A DNA stretch of 64,000 nt from Apostichopus japonicus (taxonomy: Eukaryota; Echinodermata; Holothuroidea; Aspidochirotida; Stichopodidae), in NCBI RefSeq assembly GCF_037975245.1, contig NC_092574.1, forward strand, positions 22,099,713-22,163,712. The letters run 5' to 3'. Position numbers and translations under genes: made by a program. This document shows, piece by piece, positions 20,691-34,400 of this stretch. The notes beneath the pieces were generated by a model. That model did no database searches. It saw nothing but the letters and a program-made list of their open reading frames with translations, and was not told the origin of the DNA. Positions within the stretch are counted from its first letter, which is position 1. Every line of letters begins with the position of its first letter.

Positions 20691-22420
20691 AGTATGTATG
20701 ACAAAAACACTGAGAAACCCTCAAAATTCCAGCAATCCTTGAAAATGTACTTTGTAGAACCCTTGATGTAGTAGCATGAAAGGGTCATCATCAATATCTG
20801 GGTTTTTCCTGCAAATAATTACGGTCACCTCATCTTGGTGTCTCGATGTAAGAATGAAGAATGTATTGAAGTTTGAAACAGTATTATTAAAAGTTATATT
20901 TTCTCTTTTGACAGGATTACTTAAAGGGATATTCTGGTGGCAGATGATGTTACCATTTATCTACAGGAGAAAATTATTCCATACTTTTGACATCCCCATC
21001 CACCCCCTCCCCTCCCCATCTAAATATCTTGGCACTAACTTAAGATATGGTTTGACACACTGGTTACACACTTTGTTTCTACCCTGGAGTGGATCACAGA
21101 AGGGGGGCATGCAATGTCATATGGGTCAATGGTTCTTCAAAAGCTTTAGTAAGGCTATTATAATATGCCCTGCATATTCCCTGATGACATTCTGTCTGCT
21201 GTGGCGAGATGCGTTTACAAAATATCACACCATAAAAAGTTATATCTTTGTGATCGAGAATGCTATGAGGATGTGGCTTTCACCTAAAGATGCGGAAAAT
21301 GATCAGGAATTTTTCGAAGCAATCAACTTCAGCGACCAGAAAATCCTTTTAATTTTCTGGCAAGGCTGTTCTATTCTTACTCGTCTGTTTCTGATGCCAG
21401 CTAAATAGAGAAAGAATTTGTGCAATTATTTAAGATTGACCGTAGCAGGACGCTGGTTAGAGCTTGCAATCGGGGTAATTTTTTTGGCTTTTTTACTAAG
21501 AAGTGTGTATTAAAATGATGCATTTCAGTGTATATAACATAATCATAAAAAATGGCAAAGAAATATATTTTGTCTGTTACAATATTTGTGTTTAATTGTT
21601 TAAAATCGAGAAAAGATATCAAAGTTTTGTTTCATTCCTTTACTCAGCAGCAGCGGAGTTTTTTGTTTCCTGTGCCAAACAAGAACGGAAATGAAATTGA
21701 AAATCCGGGACACCAACAGCAATGTTTGGCACTAAGAGTATTAATTGTTTGGCACTAAGAATATTAACTGTTTGGCGCTAAAAGTATTAAATTATAATGG
21801 GCTTTGTTTACCCTAAGTACTTAATTGGTGAGAAATGTTTCCTTAGATGCCAGGCATAGTTTCACCATTCATATTATACAGTTGAAATAATATTCAGAAT
21901 AGAGTCTGTATTTAAGGTTAAATCTTCTCCTATTACTAAGTGCAATCAAATTAATTAATAGAGTCAACCAAAAACTTCATTTTGAAATTTAAGATGATCT
22001 GTTTTGTAATCAACATACCTTTGATGATGATGATTTCTATTAAGGGGATTGGGGAAATGTTGTCCTACTTTGGTAAACATTATACACAGAGATTTTCAAA
22101 ATGAAGATAATTTTTTTTATGTTTCTGACAAGATTAATTAATGTATCAGTAGAGAGGTAGGTAAATGAACAGAAATATGAAAGTAAAACTGTTTTCTTAG
22201 AGGTGTTTTGACCCTAAAAATGAAAGACTTTCATGTACGATATGAAACTTTCACTTTTTATTGTTTTATCTGTGTTATTATGCTTCTTGAAAGCAATTAT
22301 GCTGAGTGCTCAGTTTCCATGTTTTATAGCCTAGGTATGTGTTGAATACATACAGCCATTGACCAGCAGGCCTGTGGTGTGGTTCAAAATTAACTGTTGT
22401 CTCATTTTCATTGTCTTTTT

Positions 22421-22421
<1 letters not shown>

Positions 22422-22451
<30 letters not shown>
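22422..22451. repeat. (GT)n microsatellite
   Basis: About 15 uninterrupted GT dinucleotides. Confidence 0.95.
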
Positions 22452-22453
<2 letters not shown>

Positions 22454-24498
22454 ACATGAATTAAGTTGGAAATGAAGAAAGGTAGAAGGGATAATCTGAG
22501 GTAGTGTGCCATTAATCACTTCTTTAAATGAAGGATCCTAGAGGTAAATATGGGTTATTCTTCTCTCTAGTCTCACTCCCCCCCCCCCCTCCACCCCCTC
22601 CCGAAGCAAACTTCTCTCCAGATTAAGGATACTTGGTTCACTAGATGATACGGCAATCATACAACCTTGGTCTGATTTTCACCACTTGTTGTGCTAAACA
22701 TACTGCATTTGAGAAGACATGCACTGTGTGGTGAGTTATCACATTGAAGGTAGATCCATTCATTGTTCTCTTCAGTTTGTAAGTGTTTACAAGTGGACTG
22801 TTCAGGATTATATGACAGGTGTCCATTGAGAACAGGCGCAGGAACACAACAATCAGACCCACAGTACAAATGTGTGTTTCCCTTTTTTCAGCAAATTCTA
22901 TTACATTCCTCTTGTTGGTGAAAAAACATAAATTAGCGTGCAGCGTGCAGCCTAGATGTAAAATTAACAATTAGTCAAACCAGATTAAAAATCTCCCAAT
23001 AACACCAACGTGCAGTCTAGATATAAAATTAAGAATTATTCAAACCAGATTATAAATTCCCAATATATATGAAAGATTACTGTGGGATTGACATTGAGAA
23101 TAATAAAACAGATATAAAAACAGATATTAAAACTTGAAAAAACAATATAGCAAACAGACTAAACCAACACTAAAATACTAGGAGTTTTTAACTGGCAAAC
23201 AGCAGTTGCAATCTTGTCAGAGTGAAATGATCCCCTGTGCGTACGCCCGATGGACATCACCGAACCTTACCGCAATCCAGGCTTGGCAGTTATTAATATA
23301 AAATCAAAGATACCATCGATGTCTGCGTCTGCGTCTAGAGTTTTGATATGACTAGCTATATATCTGGGGTAGGGGGTTGCAGGTGGATTTCACATTTCAA
23401 TAAATGAGCTTAACTGAATATAAAACATAACATACTACTAGTTACTTAATCTAAAAAACTGCTGAATATTCAATATATAAACATTTAGCAAAAATATACA
23501 ATTTACTTTTTTTAATACATTTAGATTTCAGTCATGAATTTAATAATACAGTTATATATAAAAAATACATACAGTGTATTAATATAGATAGCTGAATGGG
23601 CTAAAAATTACAATTTAGGCACTTTTGTTTAGTTTTCTATAGTTTGGTATTATCATGAGTTAGATGTATGGTTAAAACAAGATCAGCCTTACCTATCATG
23701 TTAAAATTTTCTCAGTCTTTATGTAATAAACATTCATATATCTTGAATGAACTGTACAACATATGTAGTCTACTAATTACTTCACAGAATTAATTATTAA
23801 TTAATTGTTCATGGTTTATTGATCTGCAATGTTACAATAAATTCAAAGCCAACCAATGTTGGAAGTAGGTAAGGGTACATTCACAACAAGATTCCTCACA
23901 ATATTGGGCAGGTCCATCTTTTTACTCCCTTTGATTTTAAATATTACATACTACTGTCACATTATTGGAACATGCTGTAAACACTGTGTCACTTAAACCT
24001 TCGGTGACATTCTTAATTCCAAAATGTTGGATAAAGTGAAGCCCTACCAAGGAGTTGGTGGATCTTGTAGCTAGGAACACTTTTGTTGTGGTTACGCAAC
24101 AGAAGGATACGACTTGCCGAACACTGTCACGTCCATCTATGCTACTGTACAAAAGGACATACAGCCAGTGTTCGCTGGTGAGGCCCTTTGGGGAGTAGGT
24201 TTACTTTGACCTTGACATTGTATGAAATTTCAAGATGAAAGCATAATATACAGGGTATGGATTGATTTGTTTTCCTTAGGTATCGGGGTGCTCCTTGTGT
24301 CAAATGGAATACAGCAAACAATACAAGCTGGTTTTGTGAGGTTTAATAATGACAAATGGTCCAGAATGCATTTGCAGTGCTACCTGGTAACATATGTATA
24401 AGCAGGTGGGCAGGTGGGGGGGGGGCAATGGGAAGCTGAAGGGCTTCTAGCAGTCACAACAGCCCACAACACCACTTAAAGTTCTAGCTTATTTGGAG

Positions 24499-24504
24499 TT
24501 TATT
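24499..24504 (-). terminator. Possible polyadenylation signal for MOSPD2
   Basis: TTTATT on the plus strand is AATAAA on the minus strand, about 790 bp past the MOSPD2 stop. It is one of few candidate hexamers downstream and there is no supporting evidence beyond the hexamer. Confidence 0.25.
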
Positions 24505-25288
24505 TCTACAACAATGTAGAAGATTAATTCAGCCATGCATGTCATGTGTACTACAGATATATATGTTTCTGTGGCTGGCCTGTTACTGCACATCAGTGCA
24601 TGACAGAACATCTCCTTTCCATTGTATAAATCAATGTAAGAGAGTGAGTTTGGAAAGAGATGTTACTTATATACCAGTGTTGTATTTTGATCAAACAAGG
24701 TTTTGTAAACTTACTTTGGAATTGTGATGATCCAAGAAATTACTTCAACAAAGTTCTAGTCTCGTTGGGTTAATTGTTTTAATTACAATGTTGTAATTTG
24801 TAAACAATCAATAAGCCTAAACTGCAAACACATTCCCTACATTTAAAGCCTGACTGAAAAAGATTTTTCAAAGAAAGCTATGATACAAACCTTTCACTCT
24901 TTAATATCCTTCACCTTAATGTCACTTTAAAGAAAACCTATAAATAGTCTTCTTTTAACTCATCAATTTGGATGCAACATGCAATTTATAAATTGGATCA
25001 TAATATTATTTTCCTAATTTTTTATAGCATATTAATGAATTTTTTTTTCCACCATATATAAAGAAAACATTCACCAATTGTACAAAGTATAAAAGCACCC
25101 ATTTAGGTTGGTGAATTACAAAGGCATAAAATAACAGTTTCTCTGACCCTCTTTTTGATAGCATTTTCTGAATGCCTTCAAAAATCTGATATTTTTTCAG
25201 AGTAACCATCCCTTAATAATTGCATACAGTTTCTGTCTCTTTCGCCTGTCTTCTGCTTTATCGATGATCGCTAAATACTGATATTTAA

Positions 25289-25477
25289 CTATAATGTAAC
25301 CTTAGGTAGTTGTGAACTAGCTTTATAACAGCTATCCTGCAAGATTTCTGCAGGCTGTGAGGTGAGCATCGCGTACAGCATTATGCATATAAGAATAAAC
25401 TGCAGAACGACTATCAACTTAAGTGATGTCCCTGTCTTGCTCGTACTTCTCTGCCGATCTTCCTCAAACTTTGAGAC
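25289..25477 (-). CDS. MOSPD2: MOSPD2 exon 16: membrane anchor and C-terminus
   Basis: The acceptor is tttcatctgcag. It encodes VSKFEEDRQRSTSK, then the hydrophobic LKLIVVLQFILICIMLYAML, then about 24 residues to a TAG stop. The mammalian protein ends almost immediately after its anchor, so the extra lumenal tail is unusual. Confidence 0.93.
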   Translation of the reverse strand, partial: VSKFEEDRQRSTSKTGTSLKLIVVLQFILICIMLYAMLTSQPAEILQDSCYKASSQLPKVTL

Positions 25478-28400
25478 CTGCAGATGAAAGTGGAACAGTC
25501 TCATAAATAGTAAATAAAAAAACAATTGGAATGGCTGTAGTCTCAAATTGCTTTCATAACATCCTTTGATCTGATCTCGATGTTTTTTAAAAGAATCGAT
25601 CCAAAATCATCTATTTATAGGATCCTGCTGACAAACTACGCATTAAAATTCATCAGATAAAATGTAAAACTAATGTACAGCAATGCTTTGTCAGCGATGT
25701 GATAATAAAGAGCTGCAAGATATTTAAAATGTCTACCACGAGTTCTGGAGACAGCATCTGTCACCTCACCCAGTTATTTAATGTTCACCCGACCTAGTTT
25801 TTATCAATTACGTTCACATTCGGTAGAAGCAGAAGAGAGAAAAAGCGGTTACCTTTTTGGTGAGTATGTGAAGTTCTTTAAGGATGTCGTGGTTCGTAAC
25901 TAGGGCTTCTGGAGGCGTCTCACACATGCACTTTAGCCTTAGGAAAGTAATCGAAATAGAGAAAAGAAAATCACAGATCATATGAACAGTCACTGTCGAT
26001 GGCAAGGGGCATGTTCTTCCATTTCAAACAAATCAAATTATCTGTACTTTAAAAAAAGCAAATCACAAACGAGAAGCTGACAAAGGACATCAGCAAAATG
26101 CTTGACAGAGCAAATAGTGTAAGAGTGTGTGCTGAATCTATTAATTCAGTGACAAGCCTGGATGAACTATCACTTACAGTTTTTTTGTTAGGGATATAGA
26201 TTGTTAGGTAGGTAACTGAGGAGGGGTGGAGCAAGGGAGGAGGGGGTAAGGGGGCATAATATGTGACAGAGGATCAAACCATTTACGTTATCATTCTTTA
26301 GGCAGCACAACGAACAAAGTTCACAAACTCCAACACTTGCATTAACTTCACTGCATAACAATAGAATAAATACTGTAACTGTGCAGATAAAACCTTATGC
26401 AAATTCAATTAATTAATTATCCATGAGCGATTCAATAGGCTCTCAAAAGACTAAGGGACTTGTGTAAACTGAAGTAAAATTACAGAGAAATAAAGTATGA
26501 CATGTATGAAAAGCCAGTTTCATCTTTGCGATTCTAGGAAATTTGACGGACTTTGAAAAGTTAATAAAACTTCACTAATGTCGTCAATTTCTTACTATCT
26601 CTTACCTGTGCTCCACAACTGTTGACTTTGAGACAGTTCTCCAAAATTCCATGAGTTGGGCAGTAGATCTTACAATCTCATCACCCAACTCGGTCGATAA
26701 AACTAAGAATTTATCTCGGACCACCTGTTCACTCTCTCCTAAAGTAATGAATACAAAAGAGAGTAAAATGCAAATTTAAGAACCGTTCACACATTTAATA
26801 ACCTCTGTACATGGACAGAGTATTTCTACAAAGCAGTAAGCAAAAAGTTCCACGTGCCAATTTGACACTTACCCTTACAGTTGTGTGTAAAGGGTGGCCA
26901 GAAACCAATGGCACTCATCTGTCAGTATAGTTCTATTTAACTTCTTTTTTTTTTTTGGCACTTTACAACAGTAATAACAGATTTGGTACATATTTCTGTA
27001 TTTATGGGTAAGATATAACATAATAAATTAGTGTAAAGCTGACCTCTATTAATCAAGAAAATAGACTTTCAAGATTTTCCAAACAACAACTCTAGTTTTC
27101 AAACAAGACTAATAAATATCGGATGTATGACCGGTTGATCTTACTATTAACGATCAAGTAATCTGCTTGTTTTTTGGTTTGTTTTTTGGTTAAAGGAATG
27201 GTTTTGTTCATCTGAAATGTTCCTCAAATACTACCCAACAACCCTCAAAGTCACCACACTGGGTGTCTTTCATATAGATCCCTTATACTGGAGCAATATA
27301 CGTGAGAAAAAACCTTATTTTTTCAAATTCCTGACAGGCCAACAAAAAAAGTACACATATTGTAAGATACCACTTCACCTACTTTGAGAGTTTTTTTTTT
27401 TTTCTTCTCACAAAGGTTTTTAAAACATGGAGTACGTCCTCATTTGAAACAGATCATCAACAGGTTATGTCAGCCTTTAAGGATGACTCATGAAAACTAA
27501 AAATGAAACCGTGATTGTTGTTGTTTCTTCAATTCCGTTTGACTTACCTCCCAGGTAGATGATTTCGATGACTACTGAAGCTTCCGGGTTAATGTGACCA
27601 GAACTCGGCCTCACCCTGTATTTATCAGGAGAGGTAGTCTTGACCTGGAAAATGATAGGTCAGTGCTGGTTAGACTTACAAGAAACTATCAATATATATC
27701 AATAACAAACAAAAATAAATTGACCTTCCTCCCTTTTATGCTACCTGATGAACACTGACAGAATAAAAAATATATATATTTCTGACTTTTCACTTCTTGA
27801 GCAAGATTGATGCCATTGGGGAAATGCTGATGTTTTGATATAGTTAACGTTCTGCCTATTACGTAATGATGAATTTTTCTTTGAGTAAAATATAACGTCA
27901 ATTACATATCAATTGTCAATCACCAAATCACTCAACCACAGCATACTAAACATAATTAGACATGCTGGATTTAATGGCAATGTTATTGAAAACTTTGTAT
28001 CACAAAAGAATACATACAAATATGAAGATGTCATAAAAAAGAAATAAAACTGAAACTGTAATGGATACTAGGCATATCGAGTGACTCAGCAAACACAGAG
28101 TAAATGCTTTTGATAAGTTTGTAACCTCAGTCATCCTCCTATTCCTGTCTGGGCAGTAAGTGAGACTAAATTAAAAAACAATTAACTCATCATTCTGTTT
28201 CTACGTTGAAATTTGGCCAGTGAGGTATCGTTTACATACTATAAACAATTTTTAACTTATCCAAAATTATATTTTGGACCTAATATAGAAGCATGAATAT
28301 GATAAAGACATACCTTGTATGCTACTTTGCTGTCTGTCATATTTGAGACAGTAAACGTTGACTTCAGTTCCTTGGGGTTGTTCTTATTTCCTGTTGGCTT

Positions 28401-31400
28401 GAAGATGAGGCTCTCCCCTGGTCTAAGGAATGAAATCATGTGTCAAAAAAAGTTGTAAGTTCATCCTGGAAAGGTTAAAAAATAAAAATCTGTTGTAAAA
28501 TTTGAACATAATGACATATCACTGTGCATGTTTTTTTCCCACTACAGCTGTGCAGTTTATATAGAACTTTGAGATTCTATTTCAATTAAAGTATAAAAAT
28601 TTGGCCAAAAAAACAAACCTGGTTGATATTAAAGGTCCTACATGTACTTCCTTCATCTTTTTCTTTTTGGCAATTGTAGCTTTCTTCTAAAAAAGAACAA
28701 GAAGAAAAACCATCAAAAATGCAAAATTATAACAATTATAATACCACAACAACTGTGATGATAACGTTGACAACGGCAACGACACCATTCACAAGATTTG
28801 AAATTTGCTTGTATCTGCCACGAGATGCTGAATAAGCAGCCCATTTTAGGAGCATTTAACAACTTTGTGAGTTCAATTAAAGCCCTATTCATGTAATTAT
28901 CATGCAGGAACACCAGCTAATATCAAGCCTTCCCTTTCCACACCAACATTCAGGGAATAACGAGGTAGGTGTGTCCCCATAAGACAGATAAGAGAGTGTT
29001 AATCAGCATATGAATACTATCCATTTTTCACACAGAGATAAATTGAATATGCATCACCTAATCTGAGGGCTTAAGCACAATGTCCTACCCTTCACCTTTG
29101 TCTTATATATATGCCATTTTTAAAGGTGGCAGTGAGTTATGTTACGTGGTCTTCAGTGGCATTTTAAGGAGTTTATAGGTCAAATTAAGTCATTTTTGTT
29201 TTTAATATCAAGTCCAAGTTATCTTTCATGCCTTCTGAGAATTGATTTCTGAGGGGTGAGGTAGGGGTCATGGTTCAGTCCTCATGGAAGATCCTGTGTC
29301 ACTGGCCTAACAAAATGGCATCTGTGGCAGGCTGCAAGTTACCATACTGTTGTCTCAGGTTGGCATACATGTAAAAGGTAGTACATTACCTTACACTGGT
29401 CTTTAACTGATGTTTCTATGGGGTACTTATTTACCTCACATTGGGCCTTACATGCCATCTCTACTCTTGGCTTTAAATGGCGGCTCAGTGGCACCTTGCC
29501 TTACACTGGTCTTTAACTGAAGTTTCTATGGGGTACTAATTTAACCTCACATTGGGCCTTACATGGCATCTCTACTCTTGGCTTTAAATGGCGGCTCAGT
29601 GGCACCTTGCCTTACACTGGTCTTTAACTGAAGTTTCTATGGGTTACTAATTTAACCTCACAGTGGGCCTTACATGGCATCTCTACTCTTGGCTTTATAT
29701 GGCGGCTCAGTGGCACCTTACTTTAGACTTGGCTTTAACTGATGTTTCTATGGGTTACTAATTTAACCTCACAGTGGGTCTTACATGCCATCTCTACTCT
29801 TGGCTTTAAATGGCAGCTAACTGGCACCTTACCTTAGACTTGGCTTTCACTGATGATTGGCTAGGAGCTGCATTTTCTTTGTTCTCCAGAGATTCATTGG
29901 CCTTTTCTTTGCTTCTCTGAGACTCACCAACCTCTTCTTTGTTTCTCTCTGAGTCATCAGCAAAATGGACCTACGGGAAGGGCAAAGATGTGATTTCCAA
30001 TTCAGTTGTGGCAAATCTATTGTATAACCTACATTATTTGCACAACTGGCCATCCAAGAGTTACATAGTCGCAGACACACCTTTCATAAAGACAGACACA
30101 GTCACTAATCATGATGGCGGAAATGTTCATAATGACAATTGCTGTAAGTATTTACAATGATGTTTTCAGTTACTGCTGTTCAAAATGGCAGACACAGTGA
30201 CTGTTCCTGACATTCAAGGTTCCTGTTACGGATAACAGGAACAGACATCACTCACAGGGAAAGAAACACATTCTGTTTACAGAACCTTTTTTCTAAGATT
30301 ATTATAGTCAGAAGCAGGAAATATTTTTATTGTTCTTAGTGATGTATTAACTGGGATAGTGACAGGGAATATTACTGTTCATGGTGACAGGGAATATTAC
30401 TGTTCATGGTGACAGGTAATACTACTGTTCAATGTGACAGGCATTACTACTGTTCATGCTGACAGGCGATATTACTGTTTGCTGTGACAGGCAATATTAC
30501 TGTTCATCGAGACAGGCACAATAGTAATATTCAAAGTGACAAGGAACTTTACTGTTCATGGTGACAAGTAATATTCCTATTCACAGTGAGAGGCAATTGT
30601 GCTGTTAACAATGACAGGCAATATCACTGTTCATGGTTACAGACAATATTGCTGTTCATGGTAAATGATAATATTAATGTTCATAGTGCCAGGCGATGTA
30701 ACTATTCATAATTAACAAACATTGATCACTATCCATGAAATATTGACGAACATGGATCAATGTTCAGAGTCCCAGAAAAAGATAACTTTCTGTGACAATT
30801 AGTTCAAATCATTTTGGGAACAAACCCACATGTCACATGATCAATAGAATATTTCATAGTATATTATACTGACCTTCTTAACGGCCACATCAGGATCTTC
30901 ATTCAGGGGTATATTTTCGGTGGATTTCAAGGTATCACCGCCTTCTTTGCTTGGCATCGGTGGCATCGATTTTCCAGATGTGCCCGGTCTGTTCCGTGCA
31001 TCTGGTGATATTTCGTCCGCACTTCTATCGGCTTCTAAGATGCTGTGCATCTTGGTATCCTCTGACTCATCTTCATCCTCCTCCTCCTCTTCCTCTTCTT
31101 CTGGGTCATCCTCTAGGTCTCTGAACTGCTCCGGTGGTGGGTAGGACCATTCATATGTATCCTTCGGAGATATACCATAAAAAAAGTAACAAAGTGTAAG
31201 ATGAAAAATTTGGAGCGCTCGGATGCTAGATTTGAGAAAAATGGCATTGAATAAGCATCAGAGGTCATCCAAGTTCATAGTGTACTATTCCTGCAGGGAT
31301 TATTGATCTAGGGAAACCAGGTTAACAAGCAAGAGGAAAGAAGGAACAATAAAAAAAAATTGTTATTTCTTATCTGGTTATTTCTTATCTGAAACAATCT

Positions 31401-34400
31401 TCCAAACTGTCCAGGTGCAAAAGCAAGTTGATATTTTGACATTTCAAATATTACCAGTTGTTTGTGAAGTGGTATTAGCTATGCTTCATCTTGGTTTCTC
31501 CACCTACAGAACACAATCCATTGTGTGAAGTGTGAGTAATGAGTCATTTAGCTTTAAACCAAATTGACAAACCCACCCGAAACTCATCTCTTCCCACCTT
31601 CATGACACAATCCAACTGAAAGAGTAAAGCCATGAATCACTTGGACTTAAACTTAAAGCGAAATTTAGCTACGAGTCATTTGGTTTTCCCAGTATAAAGA
31701 ATGCATCCAGCTAATGAAATGCAGTGTCCAAGCTACTTGGCTTTAACTGAACGAACGACCCACCTAACGTGAAACTTGAACAATGAACGATGTGGCTTTT
31801 AACCAAATTAACGATCCACTCAACATGAAACTGTCACCATAAGGGTTCTTTGCCTTTCCCCACACGCAGGTAACAATAAAAACTTGAAGTGTACAGTACA
31901 AGATAATAGTCTTTCCCTACACACACAAACAGTCTTCAAACATCCCCCCCCCCCTCTCCCCCACAAACACATGAAACTTACCATTTGATAGTAAAGTATC
32001 CCAAAATATCTTGTTGACAAAAACAAAAGACACAATTTTTTAACAGTACTTGCTGTCACAGTGTATGATAATCACCATGTGTGTGTTACACACCAAAAAT
32101 CTCTCCTCTGTGATCCGCAAACAGAAATTGAAAGTTGAAACTAGTTTTTTGCTGTTCTCTGTAATTTCATCTCGAATGCAACTAGAGACAATACAAAAAA
32201 AACTCTTGGACACGATTCATCCTACCTAACACAATGTATTAATAATGAGCCATCAACAAAACAAGTGCTTTTGAAGGATTGATATGAACGGACAATAGCT
32301 CACTTCCTGTGTGATTTGTTTATTTAACGCATTCACTAATGTTAAAGGCCTTGTCTTTTAGCTGTTTTTGTGACTTATTGACAAAACAGACATTTTTATT
32401 CTGACTTGAAGCAGCGTTTGCATGTAGGTCGTCAATTTCCAACAGTTTGATCATAATCTATCCAGTAAATTTTTCAAAAATTTAATTATTTATTGCAGTT
32501 GATGAGTACTTTCTGCTCAAGACTTTCGTACTTCAGACATATTTTCATATATGATACAGATCATGTCCAAAGCAGACTGAATAGTTACAACATTTTTGTT
32601 GTTGACATTTTCTTCAAAATTCAAACAGTTGCATATGAAGCTGATTAACAGGTGCATAGAAATAAAGAACTTACTGTTCCACCCATGTGTGGTGGAAGTT
32701 GATCTGCTTCGAAACAGCTCATGACATCCTTGGCCTTGAGAAACTTCAAATGGGCCTTCGATTCTTCTGACAGTAACCTCTCAATGATTTTCCAAATAGC
32801 TATGGGAAAGTAAAGAATGAAAGTTGAAAGTCTCAAAGATATTGAGGATGATAAAACCAAGCTCACTATCGACATCACCCACAAGAAACAAATGCACTGC
32901 TCACTAGATTAACATAATTAAATGTAGACTGGGCTGAAGGAAGAGGGGGAGAACCGGGGAGAGCAAAGAGGGGAAGAAGAGGAGAACAAAGGGAGGGGGA
33001 GAAGGGGAGAACAAAGGGAGGGGGAGAAGGGGAGAACAAAGGGGAGGAGCTATGAGGAACTTGGGAGTTTTTAGAATAGAAACTTGAAAGATGGAAGGTT
33101 TACAGTGATGTATTAAGACCAAGGCTGTCTCACACAACTATACACAATTTAACCCAGGGCTGGTCATTTGGTCATTTGTCACACCCACACACCCAAGTGT
33201 TAACAATTCACACAGTTGCCCCACGGGCACTACAGTGCGCCACATGTGTTCCCCAAGGGACTTCCTATTGGGCGCCCCCACAGACCGATACACTCAACAA
33301 TATTTACAAGTACCTTGTAGATGCCCATTCATAAATCTAGGGAGAAGAGAAGCAATGGAGATTACATGCCTTGCCCAATGACGCAATATAATAACCTAGC
33401 CAGGACTTAGATCGCAAGTTCATTGCCTTAAATATGACCACAACGCTCCTCGCAAAGGTGGAAATCGTAGGGAAATGTATTCTTCTAGGACTTGCCACAG
33501 TTTAATTGATGACTGTGTCGTACATTACAATTTGTAATTGTTTAGACCATGTCCAAAATGATGTTTTACAGAAGAAGAAGAATAAAACTAAATCCAATCT
33601 GGTGGTTGTTATGCAGACAACTTTTGATGAAACATCACAGGAAGGCAATTTATACAAATTGCACAGCCTAAAACTATTCCCTACTTTGCTGCTGTAGTTA
33701 CAATCAAAATGCTATTTGTGTTTGTTTTGTGTTTTTGGGCAGAAATATGAAGAAAACACAACTAGCAACGAGGTTGTTAACACCCTGAATCTGGGTCTTG
33801 TTGCAACTCTAATTCACATGGAGAGAAAGATATTACTACCTCTCGATAAATATCGCAAATTTATTGAATATCCTGTAGCCCAACAACTATCCACTGGGAC
33901 ATTAAAGGTACAACTACTTTCAGTTACTCATTATCAAAGTTAATAAAGTTTCATGAGTAACCCACAGTGATTCTTGGAGCTGATCAAAATGCAAGGATGC
34001 ATTGCAATCTCTATGAGAGCATAGATCATTAAGGCATCTCACATTTTGATTTATTTATTGTTTTTCCTCCTGCAATATTATCGGGATCCATTTATGATTT
34101 CTCGATACTTTTGTAATATCAGATTTACTCAATGAAGAAGGTCTTCCATTAATAATTACCTCTTTTTAAAATTATAACAACAAATTATTGTGTCAAGAAG
34201 ACCTGTGCAGTGGGTGGGTCTATTTGTATTAATATTATGCCTTCTTCATATATGTACGTCTAATCTCCCATGAGATATCAAAGAATGAACCTACCATTGA
34301 GAATCCAAGGCATCTCATATATATACAGCATCTCTGTTAAAGGAGAGATAGAGAAAAATGTTTAGCAGATGCTAACTTCAAACTGTAGAAGAAAGCAGAA

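Larger units (their letters stand above)
17521..25288. other. Spacer between the two convergent genes
   Basis: This is AT-rich sequence between the 3' ends of Kidins220 and MOSPD2; its right part includes the MOSPD2 3' UTR. It holds a 25-codon open segment after an acceptor-like site at 17,980, a 633-bp ORF at 20,776-21,408 of doubtful meaning, a dispersed repeat near 20,556 and a GT microsatellite near 22,422. I see no other gene. Confidence 0.6.

Noticed and set aside
22331-22519. ORF with a His-Thr run
   Set aside because: It is produced by the GT microsatellite read on the minus strand.
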